A model generated the notes under the pieces. That model was not told the DNA's origin, made no database searches, and worked only from the letters and a program-made list of their open reading frames with translations. The position numbers and the translations under genes are program-made. From the NCBI RefSeq assembly GCF_030540825.1, contig NZ_JAUOEO010000001.1, positions 2,639,001 through 2,703,000 of the forward strand: DNA of 64,000 nucleotides, written 5' to 3'. How positions within the stretch are numbered: the stretch's first letter is position 1; each line of letters begins with the position of its first letter. This DNA is from Flavivirga spongiicola (GTDB lineage Bacteria; Bacteroidota; Bacteroidia; Flavobacteriales; Flavobacteriaceae). Of this stretch, positions 34,736 through 42,339 are shown piece by piece.

Positions 34736-35467
34736 CTATTTTTTTTCTGATTTTATAGCTTTAAAGGAGTACCCTTTTTTACTAAAGAATTCTAATGTTT
34801 TTGGCAGTGTATACTGCATGTTTTTTGAAGCTTTTACGCTATCGTGGAATACAATAACGCTGCCATTGGTTGCTTTACTAGTAACGTTGTTTAAGCAGGT
34901 TTCCTCACTAACAGTATGATCCCAATCAAAAGACAGCACATCCCACATGATTATTTTGTAACCCCATGCTATTAACTTTTTTCCTTGTTTAGGAGTTATC
35001 TGCCCATAAGGAGGTCTAAATAGATTAATGATTGGTGATTGACGATTGATGATTGACGATTGATGATTAACGATTGATGATTGATGATTGATGATTTCAG
35101 AATTGTTATTTAGAATTTGATTATTAATGGTCTTTTGTGCGGCTTCAATATTCTTTAAATAGTCTTTACTTTTAGTTTTCCAGCCCTTAACATGATTGTG
35201 AGTATGGTTTCCAATGCTATGGGCTTCATCTAAGATGTTTTGAAAGATCTCCGGGTGCTTTTCAATGTTATTTCCGATACAAAAAAAAGTAGCTTTTGCA
35301 TGGTATTCTTTTAAAGTGTCCAGTACCCAGTTTGTAATTTCTGGAGTGGGACCGTCATCAAATGTTAGGTATAAAACTTTATCCGTTGTCGGGATGTCCC
35401 AAATATAATTTGGGAACATTTTTTTAGCAACTAAAGGTGTTTTTACAGGTGTTAAGGCATACCTCAT
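34736..35467 (-). CDS. NodB-family polysaccharide deacetylase with a heptamer-repeat insert
   Basis: 243 residues with NodB motifs in order: LTFDDGP (metal-binding Asp-Asp, about 34-40), GNHTHNH (His pair, about 85-91), RPPYGQ (about 153-158), MWDVLSFDWD (about 175-184) and IVFHDS (catalytic His, near 210). It removes acetyl groups from N-acetylglucosamine-type polymers, perhaps peptidoglycan or a capsule. Between motifs 2 and 3 there is an insert with NHQSSIV/NHQSSII/NRQSPII repeats, encoded by heptanucleotide DNA repeats (35023-35099). No clear signal peptide is seen. It is encoded 6 nt downstream of the DUF2723 gene, in one operon. Confidence 0.88.
   Translation of the reverse strand: MRYALTPVKTPLVAKKMFPNYIWDIPTTDKVLYLTFDDGPTPEITNWVLDTLKEYHAKATFFCIGNNIEKHPEIFQNILDEAHSIGNHTHNHVKGWKTKSKDYLKNIEAAQKTINNQILNNNSEIINHQSSIVNHQSSIINRQSPIINLFRPPYGQITPKQGKKLIAWGYKIIMWDVLSFDWDHTVSEETCLNNVTSKATNGSVIVFHDSVKASKNMQYTLPKTLEFFSKKGYSFKAIKSEKK
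35023..35099. repeat. Heptanucleotide tandem repeat inside the deacetylase gene
   Basis: Ten consecutive 7-bp units related to GATTGAT (plus strand): GATTAAT, GATTGGT, GATTGAC, GATTGAT, GATTGAC, GATTGAT, GATTAAC, then GATTGAT three times, with a degenerate eleventh unit GATTTCA. Three units equal 21 bp, which yields the 7-residue protein repeat. Gain or loss of one unit would shift the reading frame. Confidence 0.9.
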
Positions 35468-35473
35468 ACCATG

Positions 35474-38400
35474 TTAATTAGTACTATCTATTGGCACGAT
35501 ACTATCCGTAGACTGAATGTCTTTTTCAACTTTTGGCGTTAATTCTTCTTCTGGTTGATCACCATAAAAATGTTTAAATGATCTTAAATGATTGTTAAAA
35601 ATGTCTCCTTCCGTTTCGGCGAACTCTATATCATATTCTATTAAAACATCAACCAGCCCTTTATAACGCTGAATATCCGTATAAATATCTTCAAATAAAC
35701 GTTCTTGATTATCGGTTTTTAAACTGCTATAGTAGCTTAAGTTTTCTTGGTATTTTTTAGCGACCTCCTTAAACAAACGCTGTGCCTTTTCTTTGTTGCC
35801 AACTTCGTAATAGGCACCAATATAAGGTTCTAATAGTGTGTAGTACCCAAAATATTCAACGGGCATATTTTTCATGGCTATATCTGCTATTTCTTCTGCC
35901 TTATCCAATTTTTCCTCATTAATTAATTTTTCAATTAATCTGGCTAAATTGCCTCTATAGGTTATTGAGTTTTTACGAGTTTCAACATCATGATAAATAT
36001 CTGGACTTCCACTATTGCCCCAATCCCATTTTTTTACCTTTTCATACATAAGATCGGCATCTACACGTCCCATGTCAAATGGATTGGCTCTGTCAACAGC
36101 TGTTTTAATAGGGACCAATTTATAGCACATACCATCAAGCTGTAAGTAATCTTTCATCCAGATATAATCATCGTCACCAAAACTACCTCCTGTAAAGTAT
36201 ATGGGGCGTTTCCATTCGTTATTGGCAACAATATCCAGCATAAGCAACCTGTTTTTATAAAGTGCGCCTCCTTTAATATTTATATCAATATAAGGTACTA
36301 TTTTACCAGCATCTTCAGGTTTTACAATACCAGAGTTTAAAGCATTCTCTTTGTTTACAGGAATTCTTAAAAACTCAGTAGGTAAATAGGTGGCATTTAA
36401 ATCTTGATTTCTTACTTGGTTGAGGTCAACACCTTGTTGCTGTAATACATACCTATATTTTGTTTTCGGATTATTACTTGCAGCAAAATCTAAAAATTTC
36501 TTGACTTCTAAAGTGTCTTTTACAACAGGTTCTATGACTATATAATCGTTAGTACCGTATTTGTATAAATCGTGTGTTAATTGAGATGGTATAGGGTCAC
36601 TTTCATATGCTTTACGCTTCATTTGGTCTATATACCAATCGGTTTGGAATAAACTGGTGTTAACAACACGGACATCGGTTCTGTACCCTTCAATTTCCTG
36701 AGCATACCAAAGCGCAAAAGTATCATTATCACCAATAGTAAATAATATACCATTTTCTGCACAAGAGTCTAAATACATTTTTGCCATAGCTCTAGCCGTG
36801 TATTTATCAGATCTATCATGATCATCCCAATTGTTGGCAGCTAAAATACCAGGAACCAGTATGAGACAAGCTACCGTAATGATTGGTGCTGATAATTTTT
36901 CTGGCATGTATTTCTTTAAGGTATCAAAAATAGCATAGACTCCAAAACCAATCCAAAGCGCAAACACATAAAAAGAGCCAACAACCGAGTAGTCGCGTTC
37001 ACGAGGTTCAAATGGACGTACATTGGTGTAAACTTGAATGGCTATTCCTGTAAAAAGGAAAAAAACAAGCATAGTCCAAAACAGCTTTTTATCTTTATTG
37101 AATAAAAAGAAAAACCCAAGAATTCCTAATATAAAAGGTAATAAATAATAGGTGTTTCTCGCTTTGTTGTTTTTAACATCACTTGGTAAGTTATCTTGTG
37201 AGAAGCCTAAAAGTGTTTCATCTAAAGGTTTTATACCTGTAATCCAATTTCCATGATTATCATAACGGCCTTGAATATCGTCCTGTCTTCCAGAAAAGTT
37301 CCACATAAAATAACGCCAGTACATGTACCCTAATTGATACTCAAGCATGTAAGCGATGTTGCTTCCAAGTGAAGGTTTTTCAATATCTATATAGCTTTTA
37401 AATCGTTTTAAGAAATTGTTATAGTCCTCGTAATCTACATTGCCTTGGGCAACATCATTTTTAAAATTTGAAACCGTCGTTCGTAATTGATTTTCCATTT
37501 GATAATCCGGTTTTAACTTAAAGTTTAAAAAACCAGAAAACATCATATAATTTTCAGCATGTTCGGCACTCCACATACGTGGAAGAAAGGAAGCATGTTT
37601 TGAGTTGTAATTTTGCTTCGCGTTTTTATAATCGTTTACAACAACATACTCACCTTTTGCTTCGTCTTTTTCATATTTTGGTTTGTCATCGACATAAGGA
37701 TTATTTTCATCTAGGTAGGCATATTGATCTGTAAACTGGGGGCCATAAAACAAATGTGTTTCAGGGTATTGCTCTAAGTTATAATAAGCTAGTAATTCTC
37801 TAGCACTCGATGGGTTGTTTTCATTAATGACCACATTGGCATTCGCACGAATAGGAAGCATAAGCCATGTGGAAAACCCAATAATAACAAAGGTTAGACA
37901 AAGGACTCCTGTATTTAAGTGAACAAAGTTTTTTTGCCTGGTATAACGTAATGCATAGTATATAACAGCCAATAATAATAAGCCTGCAATGATAGATCCA
38001 GAATTAAAAGGTAATCCAATAGTATTCACAAAAAAGATTTCGAAAACACTAAAAATTTTAAGAATATTTGGAGCTAAGAGCTTAAAAATGAATAGTAAAA
38101 CGGCTACTGAAACAACATTGGCGAGAATGAAGTTTTTAACCGTAATGGTTTTATAATTTTTAAAATAATAAACGAGACCAATAGCAGGAATAGTAAGTAA
38201 TCCCATAAAGTGAACCCCAAAAGATAACCCGATAACAAAGGCAATTAAAATAAGCCAACGATTTCCACGAGGTTTATTCATGTCTTGTTCCCAACGTAAA
38301 CCTAGCCAAAATAAAACAGCCATAATTAAGGTAGCCATGGCATATACCTCAGTTTCAACGGCATTAAACCAAAAAGAATCTGTGAATGTAAAAGCTAAGC

Positions 38401-38785
38401 TTCCAACCAGACCACTTCCTAGAATAGCCATAGATTGGCTTTTATTAAGATCTCCATTATTACCAACAAGTTTTTTAAGCAATAAAGTAATCGTCCAAAA
38501 CATAAATAAAATAGTGAATGCACTAGATACGGCGCTCATCATATTCATCACCCACCCAATTTGAGAAGGTTCTAAAGCAAAAATTGAGAAAAAGGCACCA
38601 AACATTTGAAATAATGGTGCTCCTGGAGGATGTCCAACTTGCAATTTAGATGATGTTAAAATATATTCACCTGCATCCCAGAAGCTTACAGTGGGTTCTA
38701 CTGTTAAGGTGTAAGTGATAAGAGCTATTAAAAAAGATAACCAACCTAAAAGAGTATTCCATTTTTTAAAGTTGAAATGTGCCAT
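35474..38785 (-). CDS. DUF2723 multipass membrane protein (mannosyltransferase-like)
   Basis: 1103 residues. The N-terminal portion (about 10-720) has a dozen or more hydrophobic segments; the segment SFWDAGEYILTSSKLQVGHPPGAPLF (about 33-58) is the DUF2723 signature, with the acidic pair placed as in GT-C protein O-mannosyltransferases. The last 400 residues are soluble with TPR-like helices (KAEEIADIAMKNMPVEYFGYY; KAQRLFKEVAKKYQ). It probably transfers sugars to proteins or lipids at the membrane; this is inferred from GT-C similarity. It is the first gene of an operon with the NodB deacetylase, suggesting envelope glycan modification. Confidence 0.88.
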   Translation of the reverse strand: MAHFNFKKWNTLLGWLSFLIALITYTLTVEPTVSFWDAGEYILTSSKLQVGHPPGAPLFQMFGAFFSIFALEPSQIGWVMNMMSAVSSAFTILFMFWTITLLLKKLVGNNGDLNKSQSMAILGSGLVGSLAFTFTDSFWFNAVETEVYAMATLIMAVLFWLGLRWEQDMNKPRGNRWLILIAFVIGLSFGVHFMGLLTIPAIGLVYYFKNYKTITVKNFILANVVSVAVLLFIFKLLAPNILKIFSVFEIFFVNTIGLPFNSGSIIAGLLLLAVIYYALRYTRQKNFVHLNTGVLCLTFVIIGFSTWLMLPIRANANVVINENNPSSARELLAYYNLEQYPETHLFYGPQFTDQYAYLDENNPYVDDKPKYEKDEAKGEYVVVNDYKNAKQNYNSKHASFLPRMWSAEHAENYMMFSGFLNFKLKPDYQMENQLRTTVSNFKNDVAQGNVDYEDYNNFLKRFKSYIDIEKPSLGSNIAYMLEYQLGYMYWRYFMWNFSGRQDDIQGRYDNHGNWITGIKPLDETLLGFSQDNLPSDVKNNKARNTYYLLPFILGILGFFFLFNKDKKLFWTMLVFFLFTGIAIQVYTNVRPFEPRERDYSVVGSFYVFALWIGFGVYAIFDTLKKYMPEKLSAPIITVACLILVPGILAANNWDDHDRSDKYTARAMAKMYLDSCAENGILFTIGDNDTFALWYAQEIEGYRTDVRVVNTSLFQTDWYIDQMKRKAYESDPIPSQLTHDLYKYGTNDYIVIEPVVKDTLEVKKFLDFAASNNPKTKYRYVLQQQGVDLNQVRNQDLNATYLPTEFLRIPVNKENALNSGIVKPEDAGKIVPYIDINIKGGALYKNRLLMLDIVANNEWKRPIYFTGGSFGDDDYIWMKDYLQLDGMCYKLVPIKTAVDRANPFDMGRVDADLMYEKVKKWDWGNSGSPDIYHDVETRKNSITYRGNLARLIEKLINEEKLDKAEEIADIAMKNMPVEYFGYYTLLEPYIGAYYEVGNKEKAQRLFKEVAKKYQENLSYYSSLKTDNQERLFEDIYTDIQRYKGLVDVLIEYDIEFAETEGDIFNNHLRSFKHFYGDQPEEELTPKVEKDIQSTDSIVPIDSTN

Positions 38786-38975
38786 GTATATCTATAGTTT
38801 GTTTGCTTTGGCGAATTTAATAATAAATATGAAACGAGACATAACTATTTAGTTAGTCTTAACATATGTGAAATTACATCGGATAATGTCATATAAAAAC
38901 AATCATAATAACTGATGATATTCCAAGTGTTTTTAAAGGAAACGTTAAGTATTCGAAATTATTTTCAAAAAATAC

Positions 38976-39005
38976 TTGTACAAATAAAACTTTGTACTAA
39001 ATTTG
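38976..39005 (+). promoter_or_regulatory. Consensus promoter of tRNA-Gln
   Basis: TTG (38976-38978), exactly 19 nt, then TAAATTTG (38998-39005), a full match to the Bacteroidota promoter. It ends 17 nt before the tRNA 5' end. Confidence 0.85.
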
Positions 39006-39022
39006 CACCCTCAATAATACAT

Positions 39023-39095
39023 TGGCCCATGGTGTAACTGGCAACACGTTGGTTTTTGGTACCAAAGAGTCTAGGTTCGAGCCCTAGTGGGCCAA
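39023..39095 (+). tRNA. tRNA-Gln (anticodon TTG)
   Basis: 73 nt including the discriminator A. Acceptor TGGCCCA (39023-39029) pairs with TGGGCCA (39088-39094). Anticodon stem TTGGT/ACCAA with loop TTTTGGT gives TTG at 39056-39058. T stem CTAGG/CCTAG. CCA is not encoded. The 3' end is duplicated 112 bp downstream at 39195-39210. Confidence 0.95.
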
Positions 39096-39098
39096 CAT
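39083..39098 (+). repeat. Direct repeat copy 1 (tRNA-Gln 3' end)
   Basis: CCTAGTGGGCCAACAT, covering the 3' arm of the T stem, the acceptor strand and three flanking bases; identical to 39195-39210. Confidence 0.9.
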
Positions 39099-39104
39099 TA
39101 ATTG

Positions 39105-39137
39105 AAGTCCTGATCTTGAAAAAGGTTAGGACTTTTT
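39105..39137 (+). terminator. Terminator of tRNA-Gln
   Basis: AAGTCCTGATCTT (39105-39117) pairs over 13 positions (two G-U) with AAGGTTAGGACTT (39122-39134) around a GAAA tetraloop, followed by TTT. Confidence 0.85.
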
Positions 39138-39194
39138 GTTTTAAGATTACAGTGTTTGGGCGAGAAGCCTGTCCAGAGCGTAGTCGAAGGGAGT

Positions 39195-39210
39195 CCTAGT
39201 GGGCCAACAT
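39195..39210 (+). repeat. Direct repeat copy 2: displaced tRNA-Gln 3' end
   Basis: CCTAGTGGGCCAACAT identical to the tRNA-Gln 3' end at 39083-39098, with no tRNA body in front of it and its own terminator behind it (39217-39249). A GAGCGTAGTCGAAGG dispersed repeat lies directly upstream (39176-39190). Confidence 0.9.
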
Positions 39211-39216
39211 AATTGT

Positions 39217-39249
39217 AAAACCCGATCATTAGTTTGATTGGGTTTTTTT
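39217..39249 (+). terminator. Terminator behind the displaced tRNA 3' end
   Basis: AAAACCCGATCA (39217-39228) pairs with TGATTGGGTTTT (39235-39246; one G-U) around a 6-nt loop and continues into T residues. Confidence 0.8.
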
Positions 39250-39739
39250 ATTTTAAAAAGTAAAGTCGTCTAGGCAAGAAGTTTAGGGGATCATGCGCAA
39301 AAGTTGTGCGTGGAATGAAAATATAATTTGATCCTTGTCAAAAAAACGACCCTTGGAATTATCATAAGACTTACTGAAATTAATTTTACCGGAATTATAC
39401 TGTGTCGAAATGATGCAATTTGAGAGTTTAAATGAGGGTACCAATCAAAAGAAATCACATTGAAGGCTCGTGAATATCAAGTAAGCCAAAGAGAAATTCA
39501 CACTTCAAGGCCTGCTTTTTTCATTTCTTAACTACAACGTCTTTTTTCCAAACTCACCATTTTGGTTTTGTAACAAAAAAATCAATATTTTTTTTGTCAT
39601 ATAAATTTTCTTATAAAGCCATTTGTATTTACATTTGTTTTCTTACAAAGAATAGCATAAAAAACCCCCAAATTGTTATAGCCTCTCCCTCTATAATTTT
39701 TTGTGATTTTAAAACTTAAAATTAAATCATAATTTAAAA
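39250..39739. other. 490-nt gene-free stretch with transposase relic
   Basis: No intact gene. Bases 39372-39398 (TACTGAAATTAATTTTACC then GGAATTAT) match 49693-49719 with one mismatch and in one frame read LKLILPEL, the same start of a transposase N-terminal region as the relic on the other side of the RHS locus. The last 130 nt are very A/T-rich and contain two ATTTGT motifs (near 39621 and 39634); they presumably hold the promoter of the 39740 gene, but no consensus -7/-33 pair is evident. Confidence 0.55.
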
Positions 39740-40591
39740 ATGAAAAAAGCTTTATTTATTTTTAGCCTTAGCCTGTTTGTTTTACAATTAAGCGCACAGG
39801 ATCAAACTATTAATGGAACAACATTTAAACAAGATGGAAAGCTTGGTATTGGAACAACAACTCCATACAGTGAATTACAAGTTGAAGGAAGAGCTTCAGT
39901 TGGCAAATGGGGAGTGTTAAATATAGACTGGACTAATGAAGCTAACTGGGGAGGGAGTTCTAGCAAATGGGCTGGATACATTGGTTTTAATGCCTACAGA
40001 AATGATGATGATGCTAAAGATAATTATTATGGAAGAAATACATATACCAGTAAAGGCATTTTTGAGGGTTCAAATTATGGTTTTAGATGGCTTTATAGGA
40101 ATCATATTAGTTATGATTCTGGTGCTCAACACCAATTAACCGAATATATGAGGCTTGACAATAATGGTAATTTAGGTATCGGCACCACAGACACCAAAGG
40201 CTTTAAACTAGGTGTCCAAGGAAAAATAGCAGCTACAGAAGTAAAAGTGGCAACTTATACAAATTGGGCAGATTTTGTTTTCAAAAAGAATTACGATTTA
40301 CCAACACTAAAAGAAGTAGAACAACACATAAAAGAAAACGGCCATTTAAAAGACATTCCAAGTGCAGAAGAGGTAAAAAAGGATGGCTTCTTTTTAGGAG
40401 AAATGGACTCTAAGCTACTTCAAAAAATAGAAGAATTAACCCTGTATACAATTGAGCAGCAGAAGGGAATAAAAGCTTTAGAAAAACAAGTTTCTAAAAT
40501 AAAAGAACTTAAAGAAGAAAATAAGACGCTTAAATTATTATTAGAAAGAGTAACAAAACTTGAACAACAATTAAATACAATACAAAAATGA
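39740..40591 (+). CDS. Exported GIGTT-repeat protein with C-terminal coiled coil (A)
   Basis: 283 residues. Signal peptide (KKALFIFSLSLFVLQLSAQ), then LGIGTTTPYSELQVEG (about 35-50) and a second LGIGTTDTKGFKLGVQG (about 145-160), motifs common in large fibre-like exported proteins of Flavobacteriia. These are followed by a conserved segment DLPTLKEVEQHIKENGHLKDIPSAEEV and a C-terminal coiled coil (about 235-283, Leu/Lys/Glu heptads). The fold is probably a trimeric fibre; the family has no known activity. The stop codon overlaps the start of the next gene (ATGA). A 110-bp stretch is identical in the downstream paralogue. Confidence 0.8.
   Translation: MKKALFIFSLSLFVLQLSAQDQTINGTTFKQDGKLGIGTTTPYSELQVEGRASVGKWGVLNIDWTNEANWGGSSSKWAGYIGFNAYRNDDDAKDNYYGRNTYTSKGIFEGSNYGFRWLYRNHISYDSGAQHQLTEYMRLDNNGNLGIGTTDTKGFKLGVQGKIAATEVKVATYTNWADFVFKKNYDLPTLKEVEQHIKENGHLKDIPSAEEVKKDGFFLGEMDSKLLQKIEELTLYTIEQQKGIKALEKQVSKIKELKEENKTLKLLLERVTKLEQQLNTIQK
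40262..40371 (+). repeat. 110-bp identical segment, copy 1
   Basis: Bases 40262-40371 are identical to 41569-41678 in the two adjacent GIGTT-repeat genes, encoding the shared LPTLKEVEQHIKENGHLKD module. Synonymous differences begin right outside the segment. Confidence 0.9.
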
Positions 40592-41865
40592 GAAAAGTAA
40601 TTTTTAGTTTAAGTTTAATAATCGGTCATTTGGGGTTTGGGCAAACAGCTGAATTAAATAGAAATAATCAAGCTGCGATATCTTTTTTGCCTGGCAATGG
40701 AAACTCTATTTTTCATATTAACCATGGCTTAAATAATGATTTGAATATTTCCCAAGGAACTAATGTTGGGGCAGGAAATATTATGACTATTAAGAATTTT
40801 GGTAGTGTGGGAATTGGTACAACAAGCCCCTCGCAAAAGTTACATATTAGTTCTGGGTTAATCCGGTTGGATGATGTTTATGCTATAGAATGGGGAGGTA
40901 CAAATGCTCGGATATATGGAAGTAACTCAGGAGATTATTTAAGGTTTAGAACAGGGAATATAGATAGAATGCATATTGCTTCGAATGGAAGTGTAGGTAT
41001 TGGAACGACCGGACCAAATGCATTATTAGATATTTATAGCGACAAATCTACAGACCATTGGATATCAAGGATGAATACAAATGGTAGCAATTGGTCTGGT
41101 TTTTGGGAAGCATCAGACAATGTTAATTTGATATTAAGAGATGGCACGGGTAATGCAGATATTTATTTAAGACCAAATGCAGATTCTTATATCAATAGTG
41201 GGTATTTTGGTATAGGAACCACTAATCCCGTTGAAAGGCTTCATGTTAATGGAACTACAACGATAACGGGAGATATAGGTAATGTTACTAGTCCTCACTG
41301 GCAAACAGGTGCGCACACTTTAGAACTACAAAATGGTGATGGAGGTGATGTTGTATTATCATTTCATAGAGCAGGGCACACCAATGCAGCAATAAAACAT
41401 TCGGCATTGGGTGGATTGATTTTTTCAGGATCAGGAAATTATGATGATAACCATTTATATCTTAAAAATAATGGAGACTTTGGCATCGGCACCACAGATA
41501 CCAAAGGTTTCAAACTAGGCGTAAATGGAGATATAGCAGCGACAGAAGTAAAAGTAGCCACCTATGCGAATTGGGCAGATTTTGTTTTCAAAAAGAATTA
41601 CGATTTACCAACACTAAAAGAAGTAGAACAACACATAAAAGAAAACGGCCATTTAAAAGACATTCCAAGTGCAGAAGAAGTTAAAAAAGACGGTTTCTTT
41701 TTAGGAGAAATGGACTCTAAACTACTTCAAAAAATTGAGGAGTTAACGCTTTATACTATTGAGCAAGAAAAGGAAATTGAAATGCTTAAAAAGGAAAACG
41801 AAGCATTAAAGTCTTTGTCTAAAAGGTTAGCGGAAATTGAACAATTGCTTAACAGTAAAAAATAA
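40588..41865 (+). CDS. Exported GIGTT-repeat protein with C-terminal coiled coil (B)
   Basis: 425 residues, a longer paralogue of the upstream protein: signal peptide (KVIFSLSLIIGHLGFGQ), four or five GIGTT-type repeats (SVGIGTTSPSQKLHIS, SVGIGTTGPNALLDIYS, YFGIGTTNPVERLHVNG, DFGIGTTDTKGFKLGVNG), the same DLPTLKEVEQHIKENGHLKDIPSAEEV module (near 335-361) and a C-terminal coiled coil. Overlaps the upstream gene by 4 nt, so translation is coupled. No T9SS domain is seen. A structural surface fibre role is inferred. Confidence 0.8.
   Translation: MRKVIFSLSLIIGHLGFGQTAELNRNNQAAISFLPGNGNSIFHINHGLNNDLNISQGTNVGAGNIMTIKNFGSVGIGTTSPSQKLHISSGLIRLDDVYAIEWGGTNARIYGSNSGDYLRFRTGNIDRMHIASNGSVGIGTTGPNALLDIYSDKSTDHWISRMNTNGSNWSGFWEASDNVNLILRDGTGNADIYLRPNADSYINSGYFGIGTTNPVERLHVNGTTTITGDIGNVTSPHWQTGAHTLELQNGDGGDVVLSFHRAGHTNAAIKHSALGGLIFSGSGNYDDNHLYLKNNGDFGIGTTDTKGFKLGVNGDIAATEVKVATYANWADFVFKKNYDLPTLKEVEQHIKENGHLKDIPSAEEVKKDGFFLGEMDSKLLQKIEELTLYTIEQEKEIEMLKKENEALKSLSKRLAEIEQLLNSKK
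41569..41678 (+). repeat. 110-bp identical segment, copy 2
   Basis: Second copy of the segment at 40262-40371, in the paralogue. The lack of even silent differences contrasts with diverged flanks. Confidence 0.9.
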
Positions 41866-41870
41866 TATTT

Positions 41871-42323
41871 ATGAAGAACAATACGCTTACGCTTTTATTT
41901 TTTTTAATGACTACAATAGTATTTTCGCAATCAAAACTTATTTTTTCATACGATTCTGCAAGCAATCAAGTCGAAAGAAAATATTGCGAAGATGGTAGCT
42001 GCAATACTGCTAAAAGTGTTAATAAAAAAGAGACAGTTAGTCAGGAAGAAGAAATTATTGTTAATGAAGAATTCGATAACAGTTTAGCAATCTTCCCTAA
42101 TCCTACAAAAGGGCTTCTAACTATTAAATGGGATCAAGATTATAGCCATGCTATTAACGAAATAGCACTTATAGACTTAACCTCTAAAATACATCGTATT
42201 AATTATACTTTGGGAAATCATGAGGCCAACATAGATTTGTCTTCATGGCCTATTGGCTTGTATATTGTAAGATTCTTTCTTAAGGACGGAACGACACTCA
42301 CTAAAAAAATCATCAAAAAATAA
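41871..42323 (+). CDS. Small T9SS-sorted secreted protein
   Basis: 150 residues: signal peptide (KNNTLTLLFFLMTTIVFSQ), a short mature region with two Cys (YCEDGSCNTAKS) and, from about residue 75, a complete T9SS type A sorting domain (LAIFPNPTKGLLTIKWDQ to GLYIVRFFLKDGTTLTKKIIKK). Half of the protein is the sorting signal, so the functional part is very small. It lies 5 nt after the GIGTT-repeat protein and 16 nt before the RHS gene, so all four are likely one transcript. It may be a surface anchor or partner for the RHS protein; that is inference. Confidence 0.8.
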   Translation: MKNNTLTLLFFLMTTIVFSQSKLIFSYDSASNQVERKYCEDGSCNTAKSVNKKETVSQEEEIIVNEEFDNSLAIFPNPTKGLLTIKWDQDYSHAINEIALIDLTSKIHRINYTLGNHEANIDLSSWPIGLYIVRFFLKDGTTLTKKIIKK

Positions 42324-42339
42324 ATAATTCATTTAATAA

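Noticed and set aside
35023..35099. Regular repeats that could be taken for a CRISPR array
   Set aside because: Units are 7 bp, contiguous and without spacers, and they lie inside a coding region; no cas gene is present. No CRISPR array was seen anywhere in the window.
39130..39210. A second functional tRNA-Gln
   Set aside because: Only the last 16 bases of the tRNA are duplicated; there is no D arm, anticodon stem or 5' acceptor strand in front of them.
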